A stretch of DNA of 64,000 bases, taken from assembly GCF_010111755.1 (NCBI RefSeq), contig NC_088959.1, positions 620,001-684,000 of the forward strand. The letters run 5' to 3'. Origin of the DNA: Nakaseomyces glabratus (Eukaryota > Ascomycota > Saccharomycetes > Saccharomycetales > Saccharomycetaceae). The position numbers were made by a program, and so were the translations under genes. Positions 1-8,983 of the stretch are shown here, piece by piece. The notes beneath the pieces are model-generated. The model saw nothing but the letters and a program-made list of their open reading frames with translations, searched no databases and was not told the origin of the DNA. Every line of letters starts with the position of its first letter. Position 1 is the first letter of the stretch.

Positions 1-1218
1 GGAAACAAACATTGAGTATACTTTGTATTGATCTTCACGGATTGACATGTCAGTTGGGTCGTCAATCAACAACTGCCTGTAGTCTTCGTATAGTTTCTTG
101 ATCGAGTCCAAATCGTTATTCAGGCGTGCGTAAGATAAACACGAAATGTAATAAAAGGAGTCCTTCTTGTAGTTTGGTAATATATTGATGTACTGTTGCA
201 AAGCGGATAATTGAATGAAGGATGGGTACAAGTTTGTCGATAGCAAACAGTAGTTTATGACGTCGTTAGATAGGTTCATGTCCTTTGCAGCCATTATTGT
301 CTGTAGCAGTTCACTACCGATCTTGTAGAAGTCGATACCGTTTCCATTTTTGTTCTTGAAGGCCACTATAGAGCTCTTGAATAACGTCTCTAGCACTATG
401 TTGTAAATCTCTAAATTTGGCTTAATTCTATTAGTGATGATGTCCTGGTAGCAACTCAAGAGCTCGAAGACCTTGTTGTCTATATCAAGATCGTCCATTT
501 CTCTGCGTGCCAAAGAGATCAGCACTTTTGTGAGGACTTCGCGGTCCTGGATGGCGATGCCGTTGCGCTTCAGGGACTTATAGAGGGCGTTTATGATGTT
601 GTAATTGCCCTTTACGAAGTGTTTGTTGATCTGGTCTATGTGTGTGCTCAGGTAAGTCTGTGGGTTCAAGTCATCGTCGGTGTCCTTCTCCCAGTTGTAT
701 TCCTTCTCCAGCTCCAGCAGGTCTGCGGTTTGCAGTGCCTCCGCTGGTGTGAAGTGGGCCGCTGAGGCGCGGCTCTCGATGTTAGTGGCATTGCTAATGA
801 ATCTCTTCTGCACGAACTGAGTCTTGCTGTTGTCGTTCCTCTTGCACAGACCCACCATGCGCTTGTTCTTGCTCTTGTGCTTGCGCCCGCCGAGAGTGAG
901 GTCTGTACCGTCGCCGGTGGCCACATTAGCCGTCACGGCGCTCGCAGCGTTCACAGCGTTGGAGTCGTCGTGGTCGTGGTGCAGCGCCAGCACACACTCG
1001 AGGTTGTTGAAGTTGTTGTTCGCGACCACCGCGGGGTGCAGCGCAGTGGACGCACCGACTTCCTCCGGCACCACATGGTGCAGCACCTGCCTGTTCCGCA
1101 TCTGCTGGTAGTAGTAGTACCCGTTGTCGAAGAAACTCGTCGACGACTGCGCAGCAGTCGCCGTCGAGTGGTGGTAGCCCTTGGCGTACAACTTGTACTT
1201 GAACGACTTGAACGCCAT
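1..1218 (-). CDS. RPM2: Mitochondrial RNase P protein subunit Rpm2-like, 5' part (cut by window edge)
   Basis: The minus strand is open for 406 codons from the ATG at 1218-1216 to the window edge, with no stop; I read every codon. The N-terminus (MAFKSF..., then KGYHHS and STSFFDNGYYYY) and a later VVANNNFNN stretch resemble the start of S. cerevisiae Rpm2 as I remember it. Rpm2 is a protein of about 1200 residues needed for mitochondrial tRNA 5' processing, and it also acts in mitochondrial translation and RNA turnover. About two thirds of the protein should lie outside the window. The first 170 codons are unusually GC-rich and the later codons are normal. Codons 200-400 look helical and PPR-like (ALYKSLKRNGIA, NLEIYNIVLETLF), but I did not score repeats. 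The gene is divergent from VPS4. The identification rests on N-terminal resemblance. Confidence 0.75.
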   Translation of the reverse strand, partial: MAFKSFKYKLYAKGYHHSTATAAQSSTSFFDNGYYYYQQMRNRQVLHHVVPEEVGASTALHPAVVANNNFNNLECVLALHHDHDDSNAVNAASAVTANVATGDGTDLTLGGRKHKSKNKRMVGLCKRNDNSKTQFVQKRFISNATNIESRASAAHFTPAEALQTADLLELEKEYNWEKDTDDDLNPQTYLSTHIDQINKHFVKGNYNIINALYKSLKRNGIAIQDREVLTKVLISLARREMDDLDIDNKVFELLSCYQDIITNRIKPNLEIYNIVLETLFKSSIVAFKNKNGNGIDFYKIGSELLQTIMAAKDMNLSNDVINYCLLSTNLYPSFIQLSALQQYINILPNYKKDSFYYISCLSYARLNNDLDSIKKLYEDYRQLLIDDPTDMSIREDQYKVYSMFVS

Positions 1219-1234
1219 TGCTCTGTTATAAAGC

Positions 1235-1300
1235 TTGTGCTTGTGCTTGTGCTTGTGCTTGTGCTAATGCTAATGCTAATGCTTGTGCTCGTGCTTGTGG
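1235..1300. repeat. Hexanucleotide tandem repeat, 11 units, in the RPM2 leader
   Basis: Five TTGTGC units are followed by three TAATGC, then TTGTGC, TCGTGC and TTGTGG. The array ends 17 nt before the RPM2 ATG. Read on the minus strand in the RPM2 frame, the TAATGC units give in-frame TAG stops, so the array is leader and not coding. Copy number is likely to vary between strains. Confidence 0.9.
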
Positions 1301-1667
1301 GTTTTGGCGGCTACGAGAAGTTGGGAGATCTGTGATTCGCAAGGCCTTATATACCCGGGGTGGCAGTCCCTGTCAAGGAAAAAAATTTTCCCGCCCTAGT
1401 ACCTGCCGCAGGCGGGCGCAAAACACCACACAAAAGGTACAGCGTTCCCCTACGTCAATCCCGGGGCAAAGAAACCCTCCACTAACAAACCCCCGCACAG
1501 AACAAAAGACTGTGTCAAAGAGTACAGTGCCGAGACGAGTTACGACTGCACTTAGAAACCCCCGCGCGCGCAAAAAGCGTTTTGACTTCATCCCGACTAC
1601 TCGGCAACCCGACTGCCCCCCTGGCGACTAAGAAATCGAGAAAGAAAAGACGCTGAATAAACACTGC

Positions 1668-1714
1668 GGGGGGGGGGAGCCGGGAGGGCCGGAAGGGCCG
1701 GGGGCGCCGGTGGG
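1668..1714 (+). other. G-run cluster, potential G-quadruplex
   Basis: A run of ten G is followed within 37 nt by further runs of 3, 3, 2, 3, 5, 2 and 3 G. This satisfies the usual four-runs-of-three-or-more rule with short loops on the plus strand. It lies about 200 nt upstream of the VPS4 ATG. The formation of a quadruplex is inference. Confidence 0.6.
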
Positions 1715-1914
1715 TTCTCTGATATGATTGGTTCGTTTTAAGTGTTACAACGTGATTATTGTGAGTACGTTGTGAGTGAGGTTTGGATGGGAGGGATAAT
1801 GGGCTTCGCAAAGCGTAGGGTGATGATATATAGGGTTCTGTAGTTACAATTGGTGACTGGGCTTGGGAGGGATAAGAAGTTACAAATGAATGTAGAGAAG
1901 GTAATTACATAAAG

Positions 1915-3213
1915 ATGAGTACTGGTGACTTTCTGAGCAAAGGGATTGATCTGGTGCAGAAGGCGATTGAGTATGATACTGCTACGCAGTACGAGGAGGC
2001 GTACACAGCGTACTACAACGGGCTGGACTATCTGATGTTGGCGCTGAAGTATGAGAAGAACCCGAAGTCGAAGGAGCTGATCCGGGCGAAGTTCACGGAG
2101 TACTTGCAGCGGGCGGAGCAACTGAAGCAGCACTTGGATGAGGAGCAGGAGGCGAAGAAAAAGGAGTCGACCTCGGTTGGTGCTGGCTCTGGCTCTGGCT
2201 CTGGCTCTGGGAAAGACGATGAGGATACAGAGGACGGTAAGAAGCTGCGAGGCGCGCTGTCGGGTGCGATACTGTCGGAGAAGCCCAATGTTAAGTGGGA
2301 GGACGTGGCGGGTCTGGAAGGTGCGAAGGAGGCGTTGAAGGAGGCCGTGATCCTGCCGGTGAAGTTCCCACACTTGTTTAAAGGTAACAGGAAACCCACA
2401 TCTGGTATCCTCCTGTATGGGCCTCCGGGTACTGGTAAGTCCTACTTGGCGAAGGCAGTGGCCACAGAGGCCAACTCCACGTTCTTCAGCGTCAGTTCGA
2501 GTGATCTGGTGTCCAAGTGGATGGGTGAGTCCGAGAAGCTCGTGAAACAGCTGTTTACAATGGCCAGGGAGAACAAACCCTCGATCATATTTATCGATGA
2601 AGTCGATGCATTGACAGGGCAACGTGGTGAAGGGGAAAGTGAGGCCTCGAGAAGAATTAAAACGGAGTTACTGGTCCAAATGAACGGTGTCGGAAACGAT
2701 TCGCATGGTGTCCTGGTCCTTGGTGCAACGAATATACCTTGGCAATTGGATAGCGCTATCAGAAGAAGATTTGAAAGAAGAATATACATTCCATTGCCGG
2801 ACGTAGCCGCAAGAACCAAGATGTTTGAGATCAACGTGGGTGAGACTCCATGTTCTCTAACCAAGGAGGATTACAGAAACCTCGGGCAAATGACAGATGG
2901 TTACTCTGGTAGTGATATTGCCGTTGCTGTTAAAGACGCTCTGATGGAACCGATAAGAAAAATCCAGGGAGCTACACATTTTAGGGACATATCAGATGAC
3001 CCTGACCATAGGAAGTTAACTCCTTGTTCTCCTGGGGATGAAGGTGCAATTGAGATGAGTTGGACTGATATTGAGGCTGACGAACTAGAAGAACCAGTAT
3101 TAACTATAAAGGACTTCTTGAAGGCTATCAAGAACACTAGGCCAACCGTTAATGAAGAAGATTTGAAGAAACAAGAAGACTTCACCAAGGACTTCGGTCA
3201 AGAAGGTAATTGA
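1915..3213 (+). CDS. VPS4: AAA ATPase Vps4 (ESCRT-III disassembly)
   Basis: A 432-residue protein, close to S. cerevisiae Vps4 (437). An N-terminal MIT domain (about residues 1-80), which binds ESCRT-III tails, leads through a charged linker to a type I AAA cassette. Walker A is GPPGTGKS with Lys175; Walker B is IIFIDE with Glu229; a second-region-of-homology stretch (RRRFERR) follows. The C-terminus has the beta-domain and the final helix typical of Vps4. It disassembles ESCRT-III at endosomes for multivesicular body sorting. The linker carries a Gly-Ser run (four GGCTCT units, 2185-2208). Base composition changes along the gene: the line 2041-2100 is 57% GC and 3061-3120 is 38% by hand count. 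It is divergent from RPM2 and convergent with the flavoprotein gene downstream. Confidence 0.97.
   Translation: MSTGDFLSKGIDLVQKAIEYDTATQYEEAYTAYYNGLDYLMLALKYEKNPKSKELIRAKFTEYLQRAEQLKQHLDEEQEAKKKESTSVGAGSGSGSGSGKDDEDTEDGKKLRGALSGAILSEKPNVKWEDVAGLEGAKEALKEAVILPVKFPHLFKGNRKPTSGILLYGPPGTGKSYLAKAVATEANSTFFSVSSSDLVSKWMGESEKLVKQLFTMARENKPSIIFIDEVDALTGQRGEGESEASRRIKTELLVQMNGVGNDSHGVLVLGATNIPWQLDSAIRRRFERRIYIPLPDVAARTKMFEINVGETPCSLTKEDYRNLGQMTDGYSGSDIAVAVKDALMEPIRKIQGATHFRDISDDPDHRKLTPCSPGDEGAIEMSWTDIEADELEEPVLTIKDFLKAIKNTRPTVNEEDLKKQEDFTKDFGQEGN
2185..2208 (+). repeat. In-frame (GGCTCT)4 Gly-Ser repeat in the VPS4 linker
   Basis: Four exact hexamers encode alternating Gly and Ser between the MIT domain and the ATPase domain. 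The length is a multiple of three, so slippage would keep the frame and only lengthen or shorten the flexible linker. Confidence 0.9.
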
Positions 3214-3465
3214 ACTTTGTTTCAAATTTAATTGTTTAATGAGACTCACTTGCATATTTAGATCTTTATTCTGCATACTTAATTAGAAACGTTATGTTTT
3301 TAGATGAATGGTAGAGCTACTTTGTAATAGTTAATACTGAACTGTGCTATGTCTGCGTATTACAGCATATCTACATCACATATAACCTAAACATAAATTT
3401 CTCGTTGCTAATAACATTTCATTAAAAGTATATACTAATGCTTTCATAACAATATAAAAACCACA

Positions 3466-4095
3466 TCATTTGTAAACAGCGGTGTTATTTTCGCTATCTG
3501 TCACCTTAGCACTCTCGATCTTAACCTTGACAATAACAGTGTTATCACCTAGAATGAAAACCTCAGCGTCTGGATTAGTCTTCAGAAGTAATTGCTTGTA
3601 GAATTTAGATTCCTCAGTAGCTGGATTAACAATCTTTGCATGGCCTTTGATATTAGCACTCATTTGATTCAATTCAGCCTGATTTAGTTCATGCAATAGG
3701 TTAAGCAGTTTGCTTGGATGTGAGTTTGGAATTGCACCGCCCCCCGTACCGGAAGCAGGATTCAGCTGTGTAGAAGCAGGATCAGGTGTTGGGGTCTGTG
3801 ATAAACTAGCTTTCCTCACAGATAAATTATTTGCTGTAATCCAATCATGAAACAAAAGTGAAACGGGAGGATTAGCAACCATATTATGGTATTTCTCGGA
3901 ATCCTTGTTGGTAGCAAAAATTATGTAATCATTCTTGTCATTCTCTTGATCAAAGGTTTTATCTCTTGGAATATATGAATAGTTCATCAACGATACAGAT
4001 GGAACACAATCCTTAGAACATGTACCAACATGTACATACTTGGAAGTTTTGATTAAGTGAATCAAATGTCCTGGAAATTTTTCAGTACAAGGCAT
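3466..4095 (-). CDS. Pyridoxamine 5'-phosphate oxidase-like flavoprotein (YPR172W/YLR456W family)
   Basis: A 209-residue protein that begins MPCTEKFPGHLIHLIKTSKYVHVGTC, followed by a split-barrel core (VSLMNYSYIP, DYIIFATNKDSEKYHNM, PPVSLLFHDW). This matches the fungal PNPOx-like family whose S. cerevisiae members are YPR172W and YLR456W. These are predicted FMN-binding proteins without a proven reaction, and they should not be called true Pdx3 enzymes. The position between VPS4 and BSP1 fits YPR172W. The middle (about residues 100-135) is a low-complexity Ser/Pro/Gly insertion. No targeting signal is evident. Confidence 0.88.
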   Translation of the reverse strand: MPCTEKFPGHLIHLIKTSKYVHVGTCSKDCVPSVSLMNYSYIPRDKTFDQENDKNDYIIFATNKDSEKYHNMVANPPVSLLFHDWITANNLSVRKASLSQTPTPDPASTQLNPASGTGGGAIPNSHPSKLLNLLHELNQAELNQMSANIKGHAKIVNPATEESKFYKQLLLKTNPDAEVFILGDNTVIVKVKIESAKVTDSENNTAVYK

Positions 4096-4396
4096 TCTTG
4101 TTGTGTTGTATGCAACCGATTAGATATTTATAATAGACACTGATTCGATTAACAGAAGATAATAGTTTGAAATGCAAGTACTATAGAATATTGTGAAGAG
4201 ATACAACATATGCATTGTCTTAAGTCTTTAAGGGTTCATTATATAATTTTTGTTAACTTCCATAGTAAGTTTCGTAGATTAGTGATATCATTTTCGATGA
4301 TAATGGTGTATTAGTTATTATTGTCATTAAATATGTATTAGCATTAGGTTTTGGAAAATAAAAACATATTAATCATTAGAATAGTATGCGCAAATA
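4096..4396. other. Tandem intergenic spacer
   Basis: This 301-nt AT-rich spacer is the promoter of the flavoprotein-like gene's downstream neighbour order (both genes minus): it lies upstream of the flavoprotein gene and downstream of BSP1. No specific site stood out. Confidence 0.5.
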
Positions 4397-5974
4397 CTAT
4401 ATTTTGGTAGGCAGCTTTCTTTTTGGACCACGACTGCGTGATTTATTTGGATGACTTAGAGATTGTGTAGTATGCGGTTCTTTTTTACTTAACAAGTCTC
4501 CAGTTGTTGCAGCTCTAGGTGGTAAATGACCAATATGCTTGCTCCCAATTTGGCCTGATGTATTAGCTCGTTTGAGAACGGATTCCAACTTATTGTTAAT
4601 GCTCTCCGGCTCTGAGTCTGAAATCTCAGATTCCTCACCATTGTCCTTTTGTACATTTTCTGTCGTGGAGTTTTTATTCTTCATAGATTCCAGCTTCTTA
4701 AGTGCTTCAGGCATAGAGACTTTCCGTTGAGGAACTGGGGGTCCTTTTTTATTCAGTTTAGGAAGCATGTCAATTGACTCCTTGCTTTGGGCAACAGATT
4801 TCTTATTCTCAGTGTTCTTGGATAAATTTTGAGCTTTCAATAAGGCTTCCGGAATAGATGGCTTACGCTTAGATACAGGCGGTGGAGTTCTTTTGTTTAG
4901 GACTATCTTTTGAAACTCTGGCTCAATTTGTTTACCATCCCCCCCTTTTCCTGTCTTGTCGACCTTTTCTAACTCGATATCCTTCAATTTTATATCCTTC
5001 TTTGGCGGAACTACAGGCTTTTTCTTTTCAGCTTTTGTTGTGAGTCCTCCAGACAAATGGTAATTGCCTTCATTACTCGGTTTTTCACTCAAGGAGGATC
5101 TGGAGTTCTCTTCTGAGCTCAATACCGAAACTATAAAACCGTCTTTTTTGGGCGAATTCAATTTAAAATGCTTTTCCTCTATAGTTTTCATCTTCGATGG
5201 CGATTGAGGCGGTGATTTCAGTTGGACTGATTCCAAGAAATCGACATTCCTTGTTGGTTTTAGTTCAGGTCCTTTGTCTTGATCTTTATAATTACTGGTA
5301 GTTAGTTTGTTATCTTCAAGTGATTTCAAAAATGTCTTCTTTTCTGGTAATGGAGGTTTTGATTTATTTTTATCTGATATTGATGACATTTCTTTGATCT
5401 TGTTTGAACTATTCACATTATCTGAAACCACATCAAGTTTTTTTGCCGTTATATCGTCCTTATACCTTCTTCTAGGTAGTAACGGAGGAGCAGATGTTGT
5501 ACTCTTTACAACATTCTCAGAGCTAGCACGATTCCTGGAAGGCAATGGTGGAGCTTCATCTTCACTCTCTTCTCTTACTATTACTGGTTCATTGTGAAAT
5601 ATAGGTTTAGAGTGCCTATCGGGGATGATATGGCGAACCGGCTCAATATGGCGATGATGTCTCTCGGATAGATGCTGTTGTTGCTGTTCCATTTTGATTT
5701 TCTGCAATAATTTATAGTCTTCTTCTGAGACAAGAAATTTCCTATCGTCTTCTTTATCCAATCCAATTACTCCAACTGGCTTCTTCGAACCAAAACTCTT
5801 CTCATAATTAAACGCCGATTTATAAACTAAATTACCATCAAGTGTATCATCGTTTTCTATTGGGGTGGTACTCAAATGCTGCGGTTTCTTCTTCACAATT
5901 GGAGGTTTATTGATCTTCCCGTCAAGATCCTCAACCCGCTTTAAAAACTCTTCAACTTCGGCATCTTTGGTCAT
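4397..5974 (-). CDS. BSP1: Cortical actin patch adaptor Bsp1-like
   Basis: A 525-residue, mostly disordered, Lys/Ser/Pro-rich protein (S. cerevisiae Bsp1 is 576). It has repeated short proline modules: PPLPSRNR, PPLLPRRRYK, KPPLPEKK, VVPPKKD, and two related repeats PPPVSKRKPSIPEAL and PPVPQRKVSMPEAL. Such modules suit SH3-type binding. In S. cerevisiae Bsp1 links synaptojanins (Inp52, Inp53) to the actin cytoskeleton and takes part in contractile ring closure. The basic tail (KSRSRGPKRKLP) is typical of the family. The identification combines the modules with synteny (between YPR172W and subunit f). Confidence 0.87.
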   Translation of the reverse strand: MTKDAEVEEFLKRVEDLDGKINKPPIVKKKPQHLSTTPIENDDTLDGNLVYKSAFNYEKSFGSKKPVGVIGLDKEDDRKFLVSEEDYKLLQKIKMEQQQQHLSERHHRHIEPVRHIIPDRHSKPIFHNEPVIVREESEDEAPPLPSRNRASSENVVKSTTSAPPLLPRRRYKDDITAKKLDVVSDNVNSSNKIKEMSSISDKNKSKPPLPEKKTFLKSLEDNKLTTSNYKDQDKGPELKPTRNVDFLESVQLKSPPQSPSKMKTIEEKHFKLNSPKKDGFIVSVLSSEENSRSSLSEKPSNEGNYHLSGGLTTKAEKKKPVVPPKKDIKLKDIELEKVDKTGKGGDGKQIEPEFQKIVLNKRTPPPVSKRKPSIPEALLKAQNLSKNTENKKSVAQSKESIDMLPKLNKKGPPVPQRKVSMPEALKKLESMKNKNSTTENVQKDNGEESEISDSEPESINNKLESVLKRANTSGQIGSKHIGHLPPRAATTGDLLSKKEPHTTQSLSHPNKSRSRGPKRKLPTKI

Positions 5975-6257
5975 CTCTGTACAATTCCAATAGCTTTCAA
6001 ATCAATTACAGCACTTTCACCTGACAAATACAAAAATCTATTTCAATACTATGCTATATTGTTCATATTTATCATTTCTATTTTAACTATTTTTTAAATG
6101 GCAATGGATGCAGATCAAAATAAAGAAGTGTGATCACTCACAGAAAATTGAGTGGGCTATCTCAAAGCAAAAAGATATTATGTATTCGCCTATTATTAAT
6201 GTACAAGGTATGTGGAATGATTGTTATATTCTATATATGCTTTGTGCAGTTTGCACT

Positions 6258-6794
6258 CTAACGTAATTTAATTGACCTTCTTCTGGTGCTCAAGTAGGCT
6301 TGGAAACCACAGAACACAAAGAACACCAAGTAAACTAACGCAGCAAGATACACCGTCTTTGCAACACTACAATAATAAAAACAACCAAGTAGATAATCCA
6401 TTTTCAAGATATTGATTTCGGTTATTCATATGGCATGATTAAAAAAACAGTTAGTAAAGCATTCTCCTTGATGTGTCAAATGGCAGAAAAGGAAACTTTG
6501 AAGATATTGTAAAAGATAGTTCAACATACGCTGGCCCGTCCTCGGGATCGTTAATAGATCCCACAAAGGATTCATGATTTGTGTTAAACAAATGTGCTAT
6601 TACCGATAGTATCACCACCCCAAAAGCGGATAATATTGTACAAAACCAAGCTTTACCACTCTATTTATAACTTTCCAAATTGCCTATATTAAAAACATAA
6701 GCCTTTCGAATTTCTCAATTGTTAGTATTACAGGATTCCATGAATAGGTAGATCATATTCTTCAAAGTTAACATACAGATACAACTGGATTCAT
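6258..6794 (-). CDS. YPR170W-B: V-ATPase V0 subunit f (YPR170W-B/RNaseK family), three exons, two introns
   Basis: I assembled this by eye on the minus strand. Exon 1 is 6794-6777 (18 nt, MNPVVS), exon 2 is 6660-6530 (131 nt), and exon 3 is 6366-6258 (109 nt, ending in TAG). Together they give 85 residues. Both introns have a GTATGT donor, a perfect TACTAAC branch site and a TAG acceptor. The product has two hydrophobic helices (ILSAFGVVILSVIAHLF and TVYLAALVYLVFFVFCGF) joined by a NTNHESFVGSINDPEDGPAV loop. This matches S. cerevisiae YPR170W-B nearly residue for residue as I recall it. That protein was identified structurally as subunit f of the vacuolar ATPase proton channel. Position between BSP1 and JIP5 agrees. 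I recall one intron in S. cerevisiae, equal to intron 2 here; intron 1 would be extra. Confidence 0.93.
6367..6529 (-). other. Intron 2 of the subunit f gene (163 nt)
   Basis: The donor GTATGT is at 6529-6524, the branch site TACTAAC at 6456-6450, and the acceptor TAG at 6369-6367. It splits an Ala codon (GC|T). The exon sizes on either side match the two exons I remember for S. cerevisiae YPR170W-B (149 and 109 nt, with exons 1 and 2 here summing to 149). Confidence 0.92.
6661..6776 (-). other. Intron 1 of the subunit f gene (116 nt)
   Basis: The donor GTATGT is at 6776-6771, the branch site TACTAAC at 6727-6721, and the acceptor TAG at 6663-6661. The intron is phase 0, after codon 6. Without splicing, the frame upstream of exon 2 hits the acceptor's own TAG immediately, so the intron is required to reach any ATG. 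Confidence 0.9.
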
Positions 6795-7109
6795 TTCTTC
6801 TAACCTGTTTCAGTTTTGCGTTATTAATACAATTGCCTTCAAACCTTTAGCGACAATATTAACCCGGACTATAACTAAGGCAAGCTTTTAACTATATAAT
6901 AGTGGCAGATCTGCTCTTTTACATTATATACTTCGCTATGTGACGTATTACCTGGTCTTGAAGTTGCTATCGAACACTCCCTCGCTTCATTTGCAGGGGA
7001 ACACATCGAAAGATTAGGCTGTTAGTTGCTTAAATGCCGGGTAATGCGGTGCTTGAAGATTCTCTAATGTGACCGCGTCTTTCGTCTCGAAATATCAACA
7101 AATTACAAT
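6795..7109. other. Promoter region of the subunit f gene, up to tRNA-Ile
   Basis: This 315-nt AT-rich spacer lies upstream of the spliced gene (minus) and of the tRNA (plus). No clear factor site was recognised. Confidence 0.5.
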
Positions 7110-7183
7110 GGTCTCTTGGCCCAGTTGGTTAAGGCACCGTGCTAATAACGCGGGGATCAGCGGTTCGATCCCGCTAGAGACCA
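7110..7183 (+). tRNA. tRNA-Ile (anticodon AAT)
   Basis: A 74-nt cloverleaf. The acceptor stem is GGTCTCT paired with AGAGACC, with discriminator A. The D-arm is GGCCCAGTTGGTTAAGGC-like. The anticodon stem CCGTG/CGCGG encloses loop CTAATAA (anticodon AAT). The T-loop is TTCGATC. There is no intron and no encoded CCA, as usual for nuclear genes. A T-rich stretch follows shortly downstream and could terminate Pol III. Confidence 0.97.
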
Positions 7184-7390
7184 TTTATTTTTGTCTTTTG
7201 GTCTTTTGTTGTTGAATTCTGTTAGACAACCAGGTAAGTGGGAAATTGAATGATAGACAACGGTCTGTACCTTTCTCTGTCTTTTTATTTTTTTTTCAAT
7301 TATGCCATAGCAGTATTATCAATGCCCTGATATTTGCTTCAAGAGATATGAGATTTACTAATATACAATGCTAATCAAAATTTACTAATA

Positions 7391-8917
7391 TTACAAACCA
7401 TCAAATTTGGTAATACCATGAGATAAGTTATTCTCATTCTTTTTAAACTTCTTATTCTTTTTATCCTTCACTTTTAGTGATCTTTTCTTGGGAGGCTCTT
7501 CTTCATCAGAAGTAGGTTGATCAAGTTCTTTCCACAGTTCTTCACGATCGTCGTGATTGTCGTCATCATTGCTGTTATTTTCGCCCTCACTACCTTCTAT
7601 ATCACCAGGAAGATCACTACCAGTACATTCTTCCAGGTCACTGTCAGATTTAGAGCTGGCATCAGATTCAACTTCCGATTCTGAACCAGATCCTAACTCC
7701 GAGTCGGAATCGGAATCTTCAGATGAGGACAAACCGGCTTCTGAGTCGTCATTTATATCTGAGTCTGAGTCTGAGTCCGAATTTTCTTCCTTTGGTACTT
7801 CCCAAATTTTCAGCTTATCCATACCGCCTGAAACAAGTCTGTATTCGAAATCGAGATCTAGCATACCTACTTCATCAAGTCCACTGTGCTTTCTAATTTC
7901 AACAATTTTACCACGCTTAGTGTCAACCTTATACAGTAAACCGTTGGAACAACCACACCAAACACAGTTATCGTCTTGGAGAGTTGATATCACGGTATCG
8001 ATACTCTCACCCTTTGCAATCTTCACTCTCGTCAGTTGATCTTCCAAGTCGTTCTTCTTAGGTTTCCAAACAGTCAGTGTCCCTTCACCCATACCACATA
8101 CTAAAGTATCACCCTCAATTGGATCCACAAATGCACCACACAAAATTTCGTCCTCTTGGTCATCGCTACACATGATATTAGAGAGCTCTTCCTCGGTTTG
8201 GTTCCCACTGTTCTTCTTCGGTTGCTTCATCTTGGGCTCTCTAGTGTCCCAGTAGGCCAGCGTAGTTTGACCCAAGGAGATATATTTGTAGACCGACCTC
8301 TTGCAGAATTGGAATATGTCGTTGATGGCATCTCCCCCGTGGATCTTGGTCAGAGTGTTCTTCGTAGTCAGATCATTACTGTCCAGCACCACGATGGTGC
8401 CAACTTCATCACCCATCACCAGGAAATCATGGGTAGCCGACTTCACCAGCTTCGTGACTTTAGAGCCACCATCCAGCGTCACCTTCTTGACCACTTTCCC
8501 GCTATGCGTGTCCGCCTTCTTGAGAACGTTGTCCGCACCAATAGTGTAGACATGCTTACCGTCGTGGTCAATGGCCAACGCACGCACACTGCCTTTGTGC
8601 CTCTTGGTCCTCCACAACAACGTCACCCCACTGGGCAGAACAGGATGCTTGTCCGCGGCGTCCACATCCACCACAGTCCACAGCGTCTGCTTCTTCTCCT
8701 CAACCTTCACAGCCTCCTGCACTTTCCTCGCCTCCCGCAACTTCTCAGTCAGCAGCTCAGCATCATACCGATGGCACAGCACATGGCCCGTAGCCAGCGC
8801 ACTCACCACCATAGGCTCCTCGGGGTGACACACAAACTGGAACAACGGCTCCGCATACCGAAACTCAATCACAGGCAACTCATCAGACTGCACAACACTC
8901 GTCTTCTTCTTCCCCAT
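7391..8917 (-). CDS. JIP5: WD-repeat ribosome biogenesis protein Jip5
   Basis: A 508-residue protein from the ATG at 8917 (MGKKKTSVVQ...). The open frame continues 12 codons upstream but has only a TTG there, so I chose the ATG. A single WD40-type propeller covers about residues 15-350 (HKGSVRALAIDHDGKHVYTIGADNVLKKAD, VSGGMDKLKIWEV). A long acidic Ser-Asp-Glu tract follows and then a basic KDKKNKKFKK tail, a common nucleolar pattern. S. cerevisiae Jip5 (492 residues) is needed for 60S subunit biogenesis. Two PAC boxes stand in the promoter. The 5' half is GC-rich (58% in 8581-8640) and the 3' end AT-rich (25% in 7381-7440). Confidence 0.93.
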   Translation of the reverse strand: MGKKKTSVVQSDELPVIEFRYAEPLFQFVCHPEEPMVVSALATGHVLCHRYDAELLTEKLREARKVQEAVKVEEKKQTLWTVVDVDAADKHPVLPSGVTLLWRTKRHKGSVRALAIDHDGKHVYTIGADNVLKKADTHSGKVVKKVTLDGGSKVTKLVKSATHDFLVMGDEVGTIVVLDSNDLTTKNTLTKIHGGDAINDIFQFCKRSVYKYISLGQTTLAYWDTREPKMKQPKKNSGNQTEEELSNIMCSDDQEDEILCGAFVDPIEGDTLVCGMGEGTLTVWKPKKNDLEDQLTRVKIAKGESIDTVISTLQDDNCVWCGCSNGLLYKVDTKRGKIVEIRKHSGLDEVGMLDLDFEYRLVSGGMDKLKIWEVPKEENSDSDSDSDINDDSEAGLSSSEDSDSDSELGSGSESEVESDASSKSDSDLEECTGSDLPGDIEGSEGENNSNDDDNHDDREELWKELDQPTSDEEEPPKKRSLKVKDKKNKKFKKNENNLSHGITKFDGL

Positions 8918-8983
8918 CTCTTTACCCTGTATACAATCCACAACACAACTCAAAAGTTAGACCCTCCTTGCCTTAACATAGTA

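Larger units (their letters stand above)
1219..1914. other. Divergent RPM2/VPS4 intergenic region, GC-rich
   Basis: This 696-nt spacer holds the leaders of both genes. It contains a hexanucleotide repeat (1235-1300), a C/G-rich middle with a CGCGCGCG-type patch near 1560-1572, and a G-run cluster (1668-1714) listed separately. ORFs predicted here are frame-opening artefacts of GC-rich DNA. No RNA gene was seen. Confidence 0.7.

Noticed and set aside
877..1335. 152-codon plus-strand frame opposite RPM2 ending in Leu-Val repeats
   Set aside because: The Val/Leu repeat is the hexamer array, and the rest is the antisense of RPM2.
1756..2622. 288-codon minus-strand frame opposite VPS4
   Set aside because: Antisense shadow; VPS4 on the plus strand has all AAA motifs.
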